From Fragilariopsis cylindrus CCMP1102 (Eukaryota; Bacillariophyta; Bacillariophyceae; Bacillariales; Bacillariaceae): a stretch of 64,000 nt of DNA. The stretch is taken from positions 57,409 to 121,408 of the forward strand of contig FMBT01000421.1 in the NCBI GenBank assembly GCA_900095095.1, read 5' to 3'. Shown here piece after piece: positions 44,114-53,768 of the stretch. A model generated the notes under the pieces. That model saw only the letters and a program-made list of their open reading frames with translations. It did not search any database and was not told where the DNA came from. Made by a program: the position numbers and the translations under genes. The stretch's first letter is position 1. The number at the start of each line of letters is the position of its first letter.

Positions 44114-44907
44114 ACGTTAAAGAAGCAAAGCGGCAGCTTTTAAATAACAAGTTATATATACCTGAACAAGAACAGGAACTTCGAGACCTACAGGAACTCA
44201 ATGATTCAAATTCAAATTCAAACTCGTCGTCAGTTGACAATAATCGTCCCATTAATAGCATGAACAGGAACGAGAACGTCGGCAACAACGACCGTAGTAG
44301 TAGTAGTAGTAATAATAACTGGTCACCGTACTGTGAATCTTGGTGGGATGATTTAATTAGAACTAGGAGGGCTCCTACCCCTACTTGTACTTGTACTTGT
44401 ACCAACACCTCTACCACTATAAATACCTTCACGGGGGACGAAGAATGCATCTGTTATGACGACGAGTATGACTCTACTATTTCCTCCATTGATGATCGGT
44501 ATTCATTTCCTGCAGAACTGCCTCCAGTTGCAGCCCCATTCCAAAGGACACCAGAAATAAGCAATAACGGCGGTGATTCATCATCAACATTCAGTGGTGC
44601 TGAATATGGAGATAATAATAACGGAAGCACAACCTACAGTGTTGATGCATCAATTCCGGTTATTATTATTTTCGTTGCATTCGTACTACTTTTCGTTCCA
44701 ATTGTTTGTACATGTTTTTGGAGATATAGCGATGGTGGAGGAGGTGGCCGTACTCATGGCGGAGGAGGTGGCCATACTTCCAATGGTGGTAGTGGTGTTG
44801 GAAATGTGGGTTGGGGGGAGGGTTCGGAGGTGGTGGCTGTGATGGTGGCGGCGGTGGTGGTTGTGGTGGTGGTGGTTGATTGTTACAGTGGCGAATACAC
44901 AAAATAG
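44114..44907 (+). CDS. Hypothetical single-pass membrane protein, 3' exon; upstream exon not found
   Basis: The plus frame is open from a pyrimidine-rich acceptor (TCTGTCTTTCTAAG, then 44114) to the stop at 44907. The first in-frame ATG is only at 44260 (215 residues). Upstream codons read as protein (KEAKRQLLNNKLYIPEQEQE), which suggests an earlier exon that I could not locate. Later parts: a Thr-Cys repeat (TCTCTCTNTSTT), an acidic Ser-rich ectodomain-like stretch, one helix (IPVIIIFVAFVLLFVPIVCT), then a Gly/His-rich tail and a Val run. These look like translated GGN repeats, and the stop may be in doubt. No family recognised. Confidence 0.45.
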
Positions 44908-45035
44908 AGCAGAATACAATTATTTAGTTTTTATACAATATGATTTCAGCGTGATGAGATAGAGACAAAGATCGCTTTGGAAATTTGTTATTTCGTCAGC
45001 CTGTATGCATCCGTTCGTGTTATTGTTATAACCGA

Positions 45036-45860
45036 TTAAAGCATTTTCACCTGTAATTCTATGGAGGCATTTCGTTCGTATGTTACCCTTTCAGATTCAT
45101 CAAGGTAGTAGCCACGCGATGGAACCTTTTCCCCTTGTATTATATCAAACCCATTCAAGCCATACGAATTTAGATGAGGTTGCAATTCTTCAATTGTGTA
45201 ATTAAACCTTTCTTTTTCTCCCAATTGTCGATGTATCTTTTTTGGTTCGAAGGTGAAGGAAGATTTTCCAGAAAATTGCTGCTCGAAATAGTCGAACGCA
45301 ATTTCGCATGAAATTCGTTCCACTGCTAACTTTCGATAGCTAATCTCGATGTCCTTTCGTTTGGTTTCAAAAATCTTTTTGAATCTCTCTTTTTCATAGT
45401 AATATTCTGATAATTTATGGAATGTATCATTTGGATTTGCCACACCCAGGGTGATTCGCGTCTCATCGAAGTCGATGCCGTAATATTCCATATCACTCAC
45501 AAGTTGTTGACGAGGAATAGACAACGGAAGGGAAACTTCTCCATCTCTCATATAATCTAAGACAAACTTGAATCTTCCGCCATCCCTTTCGATAAAAATT
45601 TCTTCTTCTTTCTTCGTCAGGTCCGGATCCAATAATGGATCATCATTGCTCTCATTATTCCATGTATCTGAAGTAATTCGACGCAACATTGAATCTTGGA
45701 ATTGATCCAAGAGTGAGTTCGAAACTTCATACCTCGTACCTCCAATATTCAGCTTGAATTGTTTCAGTTTCAACGTCGTCTTCCCTTCCGTGAGCGCTTC
45801 TGCTTCACATATCGTACTTTCGTTTTCCTCTGTCGTTGTTGGGATCTTTTGGGGTTCCAT
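45036..45860 (-). CDS. BTB/POZ protein with a potassium-channel-tetramerisation (KCTD-type) domain
   Basis: From the ATG at 45860 the frame gives 274 residues. About residues 30-135 form a T1/KCTD-type BTB domain: FKLNIGGTRYEVSNSLLDQF, SMLRRITSD, EIFIERDGGRFKFVLDYMRD, GEVSLP, QLVSDMEYYGID. No transmembrane segments follow, so it is a soluble KCTD-like protein rather than a channel. Such proteins often serve as adaptors for cullin-3 ubiquitin ligases or as oligomeric scaffolds. The second half is charged, partly helical, with an uncharacterised region (FNYTIEELQPHLNSYGLNGF, DIIQGEKVPSRGYY). The frame continues upstream without another ATG. Convergent with the Gly-rich membrane gene. Confidence 0.85.
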   Translation of the reverse strand: MEPQKIPTTTEENESTICEAEALTEGKTTLKLKQFKLNIGGTRYEVSNSLLDQFQDSMLRRITSDTWNNESNDDPLLDPDLTKKEEEIFIERDGGRFKFVLDYMRDGEVSLPLSIPRQQLVSDMEYYGIDFDETRITLGVANPNDTFHKLSEYYYEKERFKKIFETKRKDIEISYRKLAVERISCEIAFDYFEQQFSGKSSFTFEPKKIHRQLGEKERFNYTIEELQPHLNSYGLNGFDIIQGEKVPSRGYYLDESERVTYERNASIELQVKML

Positions 45861-46029
45861 CTCTCTACGTTCTGTATTATTTTTATTTGCTTTCTGCTGT
45901 GCTACAGTACTACTGCACAAGCAAGTGTCTCCACCGTTGCTTGTGTCGTTTAAATTTTAATACAGTACTGTAATCAATGATTCTTTAGTAACGTTTGAGG
46001 GCATTATATATCCATTTTCTCCCCCCTTC

Positions 46030-46605
46030 CGTCCCCCCGACTGGTATCTCACAATGTACTAGTAGGCTCACACACAGTAAGCACACATTTTAAGGATTTA
46101 AAATGTATGCGTACACACAACAAAATATCTCATTTGAAAGGGTTGCGAAGGACATCACCGGATGAGATGGTGTACTAGCATCCGTATAGTGTATTAGAAC
46201 ATTGTCTTAGCATCCTACAACATTTTTGGTCATGTGGTTGGGGGAAAAAAATCGTGTTGCTAATGTGGTAGGCACACAAATAATAACAAGATTTTTGGTC
46301 AAAATGAACCACAAAATATCTCATATAGGACAACACCAGCTGGGTTAGGTGCACAAACATCAACATGGTGTACTGGAACATTATGTTTGCCTCCTACCAC
46401 TTTCCTGTTTGTGTGGTTGAGGAATAAAATCCAATTTGCTGTTATGACAGGCACACAAACAACATGATTTTGGATCAGAAATAATGAACAACAAAATATC
46501 TCATTTGAAATGGCTATAGAGGACAACACCAGATGGGTCGGGTGCACAAACATCCACATAATGTACTGGAACATTGTGTTTCCCTCCTACCATCCCTGGT
46601 GGTTC
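46030..46605. repeat. Satellite-like tandem repeat, about 2.6 units of 180-190 bp
   Basis: ACAAAATATCTCAT starts units at about 46,120, 46,310 and 46,490. Within each, GGACA(A/T)CACC, TGCACAAACATC, GTACTGGAACATT and a CACACAAA motif recur in order. The segment before unit 1 (CTGGTATCTCACAATGTA, GGCTCACACACAG) and the unit itself also appear at 63,055-64,000. Confidence 0.8.
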
Positions 46606-48392
46606 ATCATCACTTGACTAAAGTAATTCTGACTGGTATCATTTTTATCTCACAACTTCTCCAGTGGAGTTTGGTTATTGGAATATTGAACAATTTTAAA
46701 TAGTAAAATTAATAACTTCTCCTTAGGTTCTAGAACCAGCATGGTGCACCAAAATACCACCCAGTCATTCATCCTATATCTATAGGAGATGAACCAAGGG
46801 TTATGATCCCTTGTACATACCTTTTTCTTGCCTCCAGATCACAAACATTGCATTTCGGCCAACATGTCATATATCCATGCCCAAAAGTACCATTCAGAAA
46901 TAGGCTGCCACAACATCAAAAAAAGGAATTGGACCATGGTTTGAACACCCAGATACCTTCCATATATGGATATAGTCAAAATACATCAACAATACCTGGA
47001 ACATTTGCCAAATTGGTGGTGTGGCGGGTCGGGGAACAATAAAATAGATATAAAATGGCCCAAAATGCACACGTTGCAATTATTAAAACATTTGAGACGC
47101 AACCTTGCCCATACCAGGTATGCTGAGTCCCAAATAAATAGCTAGGCATCAATCTAATTTATAAGGTTTTGGATTCTATCATTGTTCTAGGTAACCATAC
47201 ATATATTTGGGTTGCCACTGGTCAAAATCAACCACTATTAAAACACACAATTTCTTTAAGTGCCAAGTGCGCGTGTGATCAAGGCCCTGATGCACCATCA
47301 ATATAGACCTAATAACCTTGAATGATTGTATGGAGCTCAACATTATATCTATGGGTACAAGGTACAACTATTGCTTAGGGCTGTAGGGAGGTTAGGAAGG
47401 TGTCAGGGTGTGCTAAGCCACAGTCTGTCCTTATCTTGTGTACTATGGGAATGATAGCTTGAAAGAAGGCATGAAAGGCTTCTGTCTGTTCTTCCTCTTG
47501 GTTTTGGTTTTGTCTGTTGCTGCTTTTCTTTTCCTGTTCCTTTGCACCATAGCATGCTAAGGGGGAGATGCAGGGGGTGCGTAGATAGATGATTTATGAT
47601 GTATTATTATTCTATGACTCACTCTGATCTGTTTGTAGTATTCTTTTATGAGTACCATACCATACCAGCAGCAGGTTGAGCATACTGTACCAGGTGGCAC
47701 TGGACTTAGCACTCAGCACTAACTGGTGTAAAAACGAGAGATACAGTAAAAACAAGAAGAAAGGGAATGCAGGACCGAAATTTTATTCGATGCAATGTAG
47801 CGGCAGTAAGTAAAAATATAGTATAGTATCCTGTTATTTTTGTATAATTAATTCTTTATTATTTATTTTACATATCTTGATCTCCCTCTCTACATCATTT
47901 CAAATCAAATCGATGCGGCACGCTCCTACTGTAGCTAGCTAGCTCTCGATTCGATTGGAAAGAAGAGTTTCAATTCTTAAAATGGAAATGAAATGAAAGT
48001 AAAGGACGGAAAGAAAGATGGAGAAAGACAGCATGTATGCAAAAAGCCATTTTCAACATTCAATACTACTGTACTACGATTGATTACTATTACTACCGGT
48101 ATATACCATTTTTGATTTGTCTTGTTCTTTGCTTATATAACTTCCTCCTTCTCATCATTTCCTCTTTCCCTTTCTCACGTTGTTTGTATTTTTTTTTCTT
48201 TGATTTTTGATTTTTTTTTTCTTCTTTCTACTAGTTGTTTGAAACGTTGAAATGAAAGAAAAAGAAAAAGGGTTTCACTTCGTCCAATAAAATTACATGT
48301 ATAAAGAAAGCAAAGGTCTCTCTAGTTTTTTTTCTTCCCTCCTTCCTCCTTAAATACCCCACGTATTCTCTTTCTCTCTGATAAGCTTGATT
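46606..48392. other. Repeat-rich intergenic region, no gene seen
   Basis: Another CTGGTATC...TCTCACAA fragment near 46,632 continues the repeat family. The rest has short frames with many stops, CCATACC repeats near 47,650 and T-rich tracts near 48,190-48,230. Confidence 0.5.
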
Positions 48393-49469
48393 TTATGCAA
48401 TGTGCATTTGTTGCTGAACGTTTACTCCACCATTATTATTATTCTGCACGACGACATTCTCATTATTATTATTATTATTATTATCATCATCATCAATACC
48501 ATCCTCATCTAATGGTGACACCACCACCTCTTCTTTAAAATGTACTAATAGCAATGACATAAATGATAGTACAACAAATAACACAAATCCTAATGAGGCA
48601 AAGACTTGATTGGCACGTTGTGATCCTTGTGTATATTTATGAAACGAAGCATATAAAATAATATTTTGATTGGCTAATACTACTAAGACACCTAAAAAAA
48701 AACCCACACTAAAGGATGTGGGAAACCGTTTTAATACAAAAGTGCCTAAAACACCTAATGCTAAATGTATGATTCCGGTCCAGATTGCTGCCACAATTAA
48801 TGCCACCGATCCATCACCCGATTGTTGTAAACTAACCACTACCAGTAAGGATGGATTGGTACGTGTTTTTATTTTGTTTGATATACATGATTTTTTTTCA
48901 ATTACGAACGACGTAAAATGGAAATAAAAAGGAGAATATATAGAAACATTTAAGTAAGTAGTTAGTCACGATGATTGAGTAGGACCGAAAAAGATGCGAT
49001 GCGATTCGATACAGCATACAAGAACGTTTATTTATCCACTCGGAGCAGAGAAACGGACAACTATCGATACGCCGCCCCGTTCTGTTCGTTATTTTGTAGT
49101 ATCATTCCCATTCCGTTCTGTCCGTCCGAACCATCCATTCATCATTTATTTGTTGACAACGACAGACATAACCATTTGTTAACGGTACAGTCCGGTCCAC
49201 AGCATGGTAGTAAGGTAAACGTAAACGTAACACTTAAACTTACTTTCAAATATTGATAATGCAAAATACATCACCACAAACAATAAACTAATACCCCATG
49301 CTCGATGAACCGATCCTCTTGGATCTGGTGAACAGGATGAAAATAATTTAGTTAAGATATTATTCTTTTTCACAACAATCATGGGACTACTACCACTAGC
49401 ACTATTAGAAACACCACCGTTACCATCTATGCCTCCTACATCGATTGCTCCCTCATCATGATCAGCCAT
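48393..49469 (-). CDS. Four-helix membrane protein, two exons, hypothetical
   Basis: Exons 49469-49244 and 48838-48393 join in frame (GTAAGT donor, GGTAG acceptor, phase 1; the split codon becomes Met), giving 223 residues. After an acidic/Gly-rich N-terminus (MADHDEGAIDVGG) come four hydrophobic segments: WGISLLFVVMYFALSIF, LIVAAIWTGIIHLALGVLGT, SVGFFLGVLVVLANQNIILY and VFASLGFVLFVVLSFMSLLL. An Asn/Asp-rich tail ends QQMHIA. Loop patterns (FVLKRFPTSF, HKYTQGSQRANQ) suggest a MARVEL- or tetraspan-like fold, but I recognise no signature. The gene ends about 390 bp from the retrotransposon. Confidence 0.65.
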
Positions 49470-49860
49470 TATATTATATTTATTTATTTATTGTCGTCGT
49501 CGTCGGAAACAGACACAACTTTTTTTGAGGGGGGAAGTAAGTTAAATCAAGTCGAGTCACACAAATAAAGCTGTCGTATGTGGTCTGTAATAAGGATCTG
49601 CTGCTGCCTTTTCTGATAGCTTTAGCAGAGTTCTGATCTTCTTCTTTTTTTAAATTGATTATTGGCTTGCCATTGGAACGCACATACATACACAATTGCT
49701 TACGAGAGTGAAAGGAACGAAGCAAGAAAGCAAATACTAATAATGAAATTGTCATTTGCACATGCACGTGTGCACACATCCTGCCTTGCCAGTTTCAAGA
49801 TTCCCGCGATGATGTTAATTGACTGTTAAATTTTTCATTAAGCCCCATGTAGCGCGGGAG

Positions 49861-50322
49861 TGGCACAGGATTTTGTTAGATGAATTACAAGGTGTTTCAC
49901 ACGCACAAATATATTAACTTGAACTTTAATTGATTAGAATTATTTAATACCGGAAAGTGTACACTAGTGTTCACCTTTAGAAAGGGGGGGTCTGCCCGGC
50001 GACCGGAGTCGCCAAAAATCGCCATCTGTTAAAAACAGACAATAGTTTCCAGAAAGATGCCAGTCTTTCTGTCTAAAGCATTTCGTCAAAGATAGTGTTG
50101 TCAAAGTAGATATATTTGAAAAGCCCCCGGCTGTATAAATACAACCTTCCCCGCAGGGCCAGCTTTGACAAGGAGAGGTAGTCCTCGTCCTCGTCATTGA
50201 ATCACCAATCGGATGCCTAATCCGTTCAATCATTCAATTTCAATCTAGCTTCGGAACAGATCAGTTTCGTCAAGTTTAGTAAAACTAGAATCCTTTGAAC
50301 GAATCCAAAATCATCTCAATCC
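49861..50322. repeat. Split direct repeat B2 (462 bp), outer copy
   Basis: Starts TGGCACAGGATTTTGTTAGA and ends TCATCTCAATCC. I see no difference from 50,593-51,054; both contain the same 89-codon frame without a domain. It forms the element's 3' boundary on the minus strand. Confidence 0.93.
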
Positions 50323-50340
50323 AGGGTGGGTGGGCGGGAA

Positions 50341-50592
50341 AATAAAAATCGTACAATAGATTCGGCGGATACAGTTCTGATCTGGAATTGTATCTTATAA
50401 TCTTGCTGATTAACTGACTCTAGTCCAAGGGTAAGCTTGTTGTATTAACCTTGATATTTCAAAGTTGTGAGGATAACAGCACCTTGATAAATTCCAATCG
50501 TCAAGACGAGACGCATTGGTTCCAAATGTTTGTGTGGTTCACCTTGATATTTCGTCTGGCCTTGTCCCGTACCATCGTAGCTTTCGCATGTT
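50341..50592. repeat. Split direct repeat A2 (252 bp)
   Basis: AATAAAAATCGTACAATAGA ... CTTTCGCATGTT, identical as read to 60,241-60,492. It directly abuts the inner 462-bp repeat at 50,593. Confidence 0.93.
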
Positions 50593-51054
50593 TGGCACAG
50601 GATTTTGTTAGATGAATTACAAGGTGTTTCACACGCACAAATATATTAACTTGAACTTTAATTGATTAGAATTATTTAATACCGGAAAGTGTACACTAGT
50701 GTTCACCTTTAGAAAGGGGGGGTCTGCCCGGCGACCGGAGTCGCCAAAAATCGCCATCTGTTAAAAACAGACAATAGTTTCCAGAAAGATGCCAGTCTTT
50801 CTGTCTAAAGCATTTCGTCAAAGATAGTGTTGTCAAAGTAGATATATTTGAAAAGCCCCCGGCTGTATAAATACAACCTTCCCCGCAGGGCCAGCTTTGA
50901 CAAGGAGAGGTAGTCCTCGTCCTCGTCATTGAATCACCAATCGGATGCCTAATCCGTTCAATCATTCAATTTCAATCTAGCTTCGGAACAGATCAGTTTC
51001 GTCAAGTTTAGTAAAACTAGAATCCTTTGAACGAATCCAAAATCATCTCAATCC
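50593..51054. repeat. Split direct repeat B1 (462 bp), inner copy
   Basis: Identical as read to 49,861-50,322. Followed inward by the plus-strand gene's 5' flank. Confidence 0.93.
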
Positions 51055-51720
51055 CCCTCCCGACATTTATACTTCATCAAATCGTGCACCATCCGGTAAC
51101 TCATACCTGATCAAGGAGTCAGCCTCTTTCAGTATTCCAAAGCCTGGTGCATGATCCACATTGGTAAGACTTTAGTGCGTTTTTAATGCACTCGGTGTCT
51201 TGCCAACCCGATAACAAAACTCGTCTTTTGTTTCCCTTTTCCTTATTTTGTAATCGAAATTATTTCTTCGCTCGCCCTTCTCTCTGTTTTTCAACGTGTC
51301 GCATCTATTCCTTGTCGCGGCATGGCGCGCGCTCCACGATCGGCTCTCTCCTTTTCTTAACTTCCTTTTGGTCGCGCGTGTGACTGAAACAATATGAATT
51401 TCTTTTATTTCATTCCACGCTCTTCACAAAATCTTTTCAAAACGTGTCTTATCCGTTTTTTCCTGTTCGTTTCCTTTTTTGCCTGGACAGTGATCATTCC
51501 GTTTCATGTTTAGAACCAATTTCGTAAACCACTCCGATACTGGGTGATAGGACAGCACTCGGGATTTTCCATGGCCTGTTTCCTACTTCCTTCATCGTAA
51601 TTTTCCTCCTTTCCTTTTTCTCACAATCTCAAAACAAACTACATTCGAAAGCCAACTTTCGATTTGTTTGCTACTTCTCCTGTATTATCGTTTCCAATTC
51701 TTTTGCTTTCTAACTTCAAA
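51055..51720 (+). promoter_or_regulatory. Internal flank between repeat B1 and the plus-strand element gene
   Basis: About 670 bp, pyrimidine-rich on the plus strand (TTCCC, CTTTTCC and TTTTT tracts) without a long frame. It must carry the leader of the plus-strand gene and, on the minus strand, the 3' untranslated end of the main transcript. Confidence 0.35.
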
Positions 51721-52500
51721 ATGGTTGACAACGGTTCCAAAGCAATTGCCTATGAACTCATCGATGCCGTTGACGTTCCTTCTTCTGTCGAGCAGGGCCT
51801 CGTCAACGATGCGACAACTCGTTGTGCTTCCCAGAAGAGCGAGCTCTTGAAGGATTCCAGTGCTCTTGTTGCAATTGCAACAATTATCACTGCTGACAAG
51901 GCGAAGCTGCTGCATGATGAGACTAGTCGTGACCTCCTTCGGACGAAAATGGACGAGCGTCGCGACTCCCGGAATGATTCCAAAATGGTGTTGGACAATG
52001 CCGAGTCAACTCTCGCGGACGGCCGTCGTCTGAACTCTCAAGTTATCAAGAGGTTCCTCAAACGGCACAAGATGAAGCACTGGTCACGAAAACGCCGCAA
52101 GTTGTTTGTTCCTGCTGTTAAATTGTTGACTGACATGATCTCAAGTCCGGGACCTTTGTCTCGACAGATTCGGTGTGATAACACAGGCCTGTCGCCTAGG
52201 TGTCATACGGTTGGTCCATCCCTGGATCGTTTAGTAGCTGTCGGTGCAGTTATTATGAGCGGGGGCAACAATGAGCTTACCTGGGAGCTTTCTCCGGAGT
52301 TCATTGCAGAGTTGGTCGTGAAGCCTGTACCTCCTCCAAAAGAACCTGTAGTGTATTCTTCTGGCTCCGATTCGTCTCAAAATTCCAGCGGCTCTGGTTC
52401 TTCTGACGACGGTTCCTCTTCTGACTCCTCTAGCGAAGGTTCCTCTTCTGATTTCTCTCGCTCTTCTGACGACGAGGAATCCGAGGATGACCAAGAATAA
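51721..52500 (+). CDS. Antisense accessory gene of the retrotransposon: winged-helix-like protein with acidic Ser tail
   Basis: 259 residues from the ATG at 51721 (AAAATGG context; a further in-frame ATG at 51664 adds 19 hydrophobic residues). It lies on the strand opposite to gag-pol and converges on the recombinase frame, with 158 bp between stops. Residues about 1-110 are charged and helical. A basic patch follows (VIKRFLKRHKMKHWSRKRRK). Then comes a stretch with winged-helix spacing, LLTDMISSPGPLSRQI ... TGLSPRCHTVGPSLDRLVAV, GAVIMSGGNNELTWELS: helix-turn-helix, then a hairpin. The last 60 residues are Ser/Asp/Glu repeats. This suggests DNA binding plus an acidic activation- or histone-mimic-like tail. 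It is uninterrupted, unlike gag and pol. No homologue is known to me, so function is inference. Confidence 0.65.
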   Translation: MVDNGSKAIAYELIDAVDVPSSVEQGLVNDATTRCASQKSELLKDSSALVAIATIITADKAKLLHDETSRDLLRTKMDERRDSRNDSKMVLDNAESTLADGRRLNSQVIKRFLKRHKMKHWSRKRRKLFVPAVKLLTDMISSPGPLSRQIRCDNTGLSPRCHTVGPSLDRLVAVGAVIMSGGNNELTWELSPEFIAELVVKPVPPPKEPVVYSSGSDSSQNSSGSGSSDDGSSSDSSSEGSSSDFSRSSDDEESEDDQE

Positions 52501-52658
52501 CAGGTTGACTGTCCGTAATCGCAAACAAAAGGATGTTATGAAGGAATTGCTATTGAACTCGAATGTGACACTGATACAGAATCACGATCATAGAAGAATA
52601 GTTTTTTAACATATAATAGTTATCACTTTTATTTGAAATATTGGAAACACGTATTGCT

Positions 52659-53768
52659 CTATGGCAAATTAGCCGAGAACCGCGTTAGAGCCAGTACTGA
52701 CACTCTGGCATCGGTGTATCGTTCCATCATTGATCCACCAGGGGTTAGACCTTTGGCTCTACACAGCTTCCTCCAACGATTGTTTGCTTCTATGACATCT
52801 TGTGGAATTTGTGCATTTTGTGCCTCGGATGTCGCTCCTCGTCGTAACGATCTGTAGACACTGAATTCCTCATAAACTTTCACGGTATCCGCTAATACCC
52901 GTGGAAATTGTCTCTGAACATCCAGCAAAATTGCATGTAAATACTCATCCATTTCAGCAATGGACATGCGCTTTCCGTTGCGGCCTAGGAACATGGGTCC
53001 CTTGACCATTCCTTCCTGCCCCTGGATGTTCAACAACCGATTGAACCATTTCTCAATGTTTCTTCCTCCTTTTGTCTTAGACACCAACGGTTGGCAAAAC
53101 AATTTCTGTCCGATTTCATTTTTGAATGTGCCAGCCAGCATCAATGGAATATGTGGATGCGCCTCATGAGTGACCGCCTCCGTCCAATGCTTTCGCATTG
53201 CACCTACGTCTACTCTGTTGATTTCCTCTCCTCGTAATGCCGCGTAATATCCTGCAATGAGGATACACGCTGTGGTACTTACACTCTTTCTACCGACCGG
53301 ATCATTCTCGAACGTTTTCCACTTCGTTTCTAACACTTCGAAGCTGCTGCTCAGTTCGTACTGACTCAGAGCTCTATCCGGCATCCATACGTCTCCCATC
53401 CGCCGATGAACTCCTATCATAAACCTTTTAAACCAGAGTTGATTTGTCTTGGAGTTGGACACCGATGCTCCAGTGCCATCATCCTTGACGAACGTCGATC
53501 CTACTCCTCCTTGGCACGTATGTACAAAGTTGGAGTAAAACGACCGTTGCTTCCTCAACGTCTCGTATTGAATGGTTGCTGCGTTCCTTCCTGGGTCCTT
53601 GGATCGCATCAACATGCCGCAGGCGATCGCCATGCCCCACACGTCTCGTGGTGGATGTGGTCCCCTTGGAGGCAAACACTCTCTTTCGAAACCTAGTTCC
53701 CTCTGATTCGAATGAAACTTCTTGCCCTCCAATCGTTTGAATTCACTGTTGATCTTTCTCTTGCCCAA
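52659..53768 (-). CDS. Tyrosine recombinase domain of the retrotransposon polyprotein
   Basis: A 369-codon open frame without its own ATG (first codon TTG). It is the C-terminal part of the pol polyprotein, entered by a frame change from the preceding frame near 53,770. Numbering from 53,768: Arg179 in ALRGEEINRV is the first catalytic Arg; YRSLRRGATSEA (305-316) is the second box; Trp332 (NNRWRK) fills the His/Trp position; Tyr351 (MMERYTD) is the nucleophile. In the second box the expected His of HxxR is Arg306. The N-terminal half is SAM-like and helical, as in phage-type recombinases. The enzyme would integrate the circular DNA intermediate by strand exchange. Confidence 0.85.
   Translation of the reverse strand: MGKRKINSEFKRLEGKKFHSNQRELGFERECLPPRGPHPPRDVWGMAIACGMLMRSKDPGRNAATIQYETLRKQRSFYSNFVHTCQGGVGSTFVKDDGTGASVSNSKTNQLWFKRFMIGVHRRMGDVWMPDRALSQYELSSSFEVLETKWKTFENDPVGRKSVSTTACILIAGYYAALRGEEINRVDVGAMRKHWTEAVTHEAHPHIPLMLAGTFKNEIGQKLFCQPLVSKTKGGRNIEKWFNRLLNIQGQEGMVKGPMFLGRNGKRMSIAEMDEYLHAILLDVQRQFPRVLADTVKVYEEFSVYRSLRRGATSEAQNAQIPQDVIEANNRWRKLCRAKGLTPGGSMMERYTDARVSVLALTRFSANLP

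Noticed and set aside
49964-50965. Two identical 89-codon minus frames
   Set aside because: They lie in the 462-bp terminal repeats; identity reflects repeat duplication and no domain is visible.
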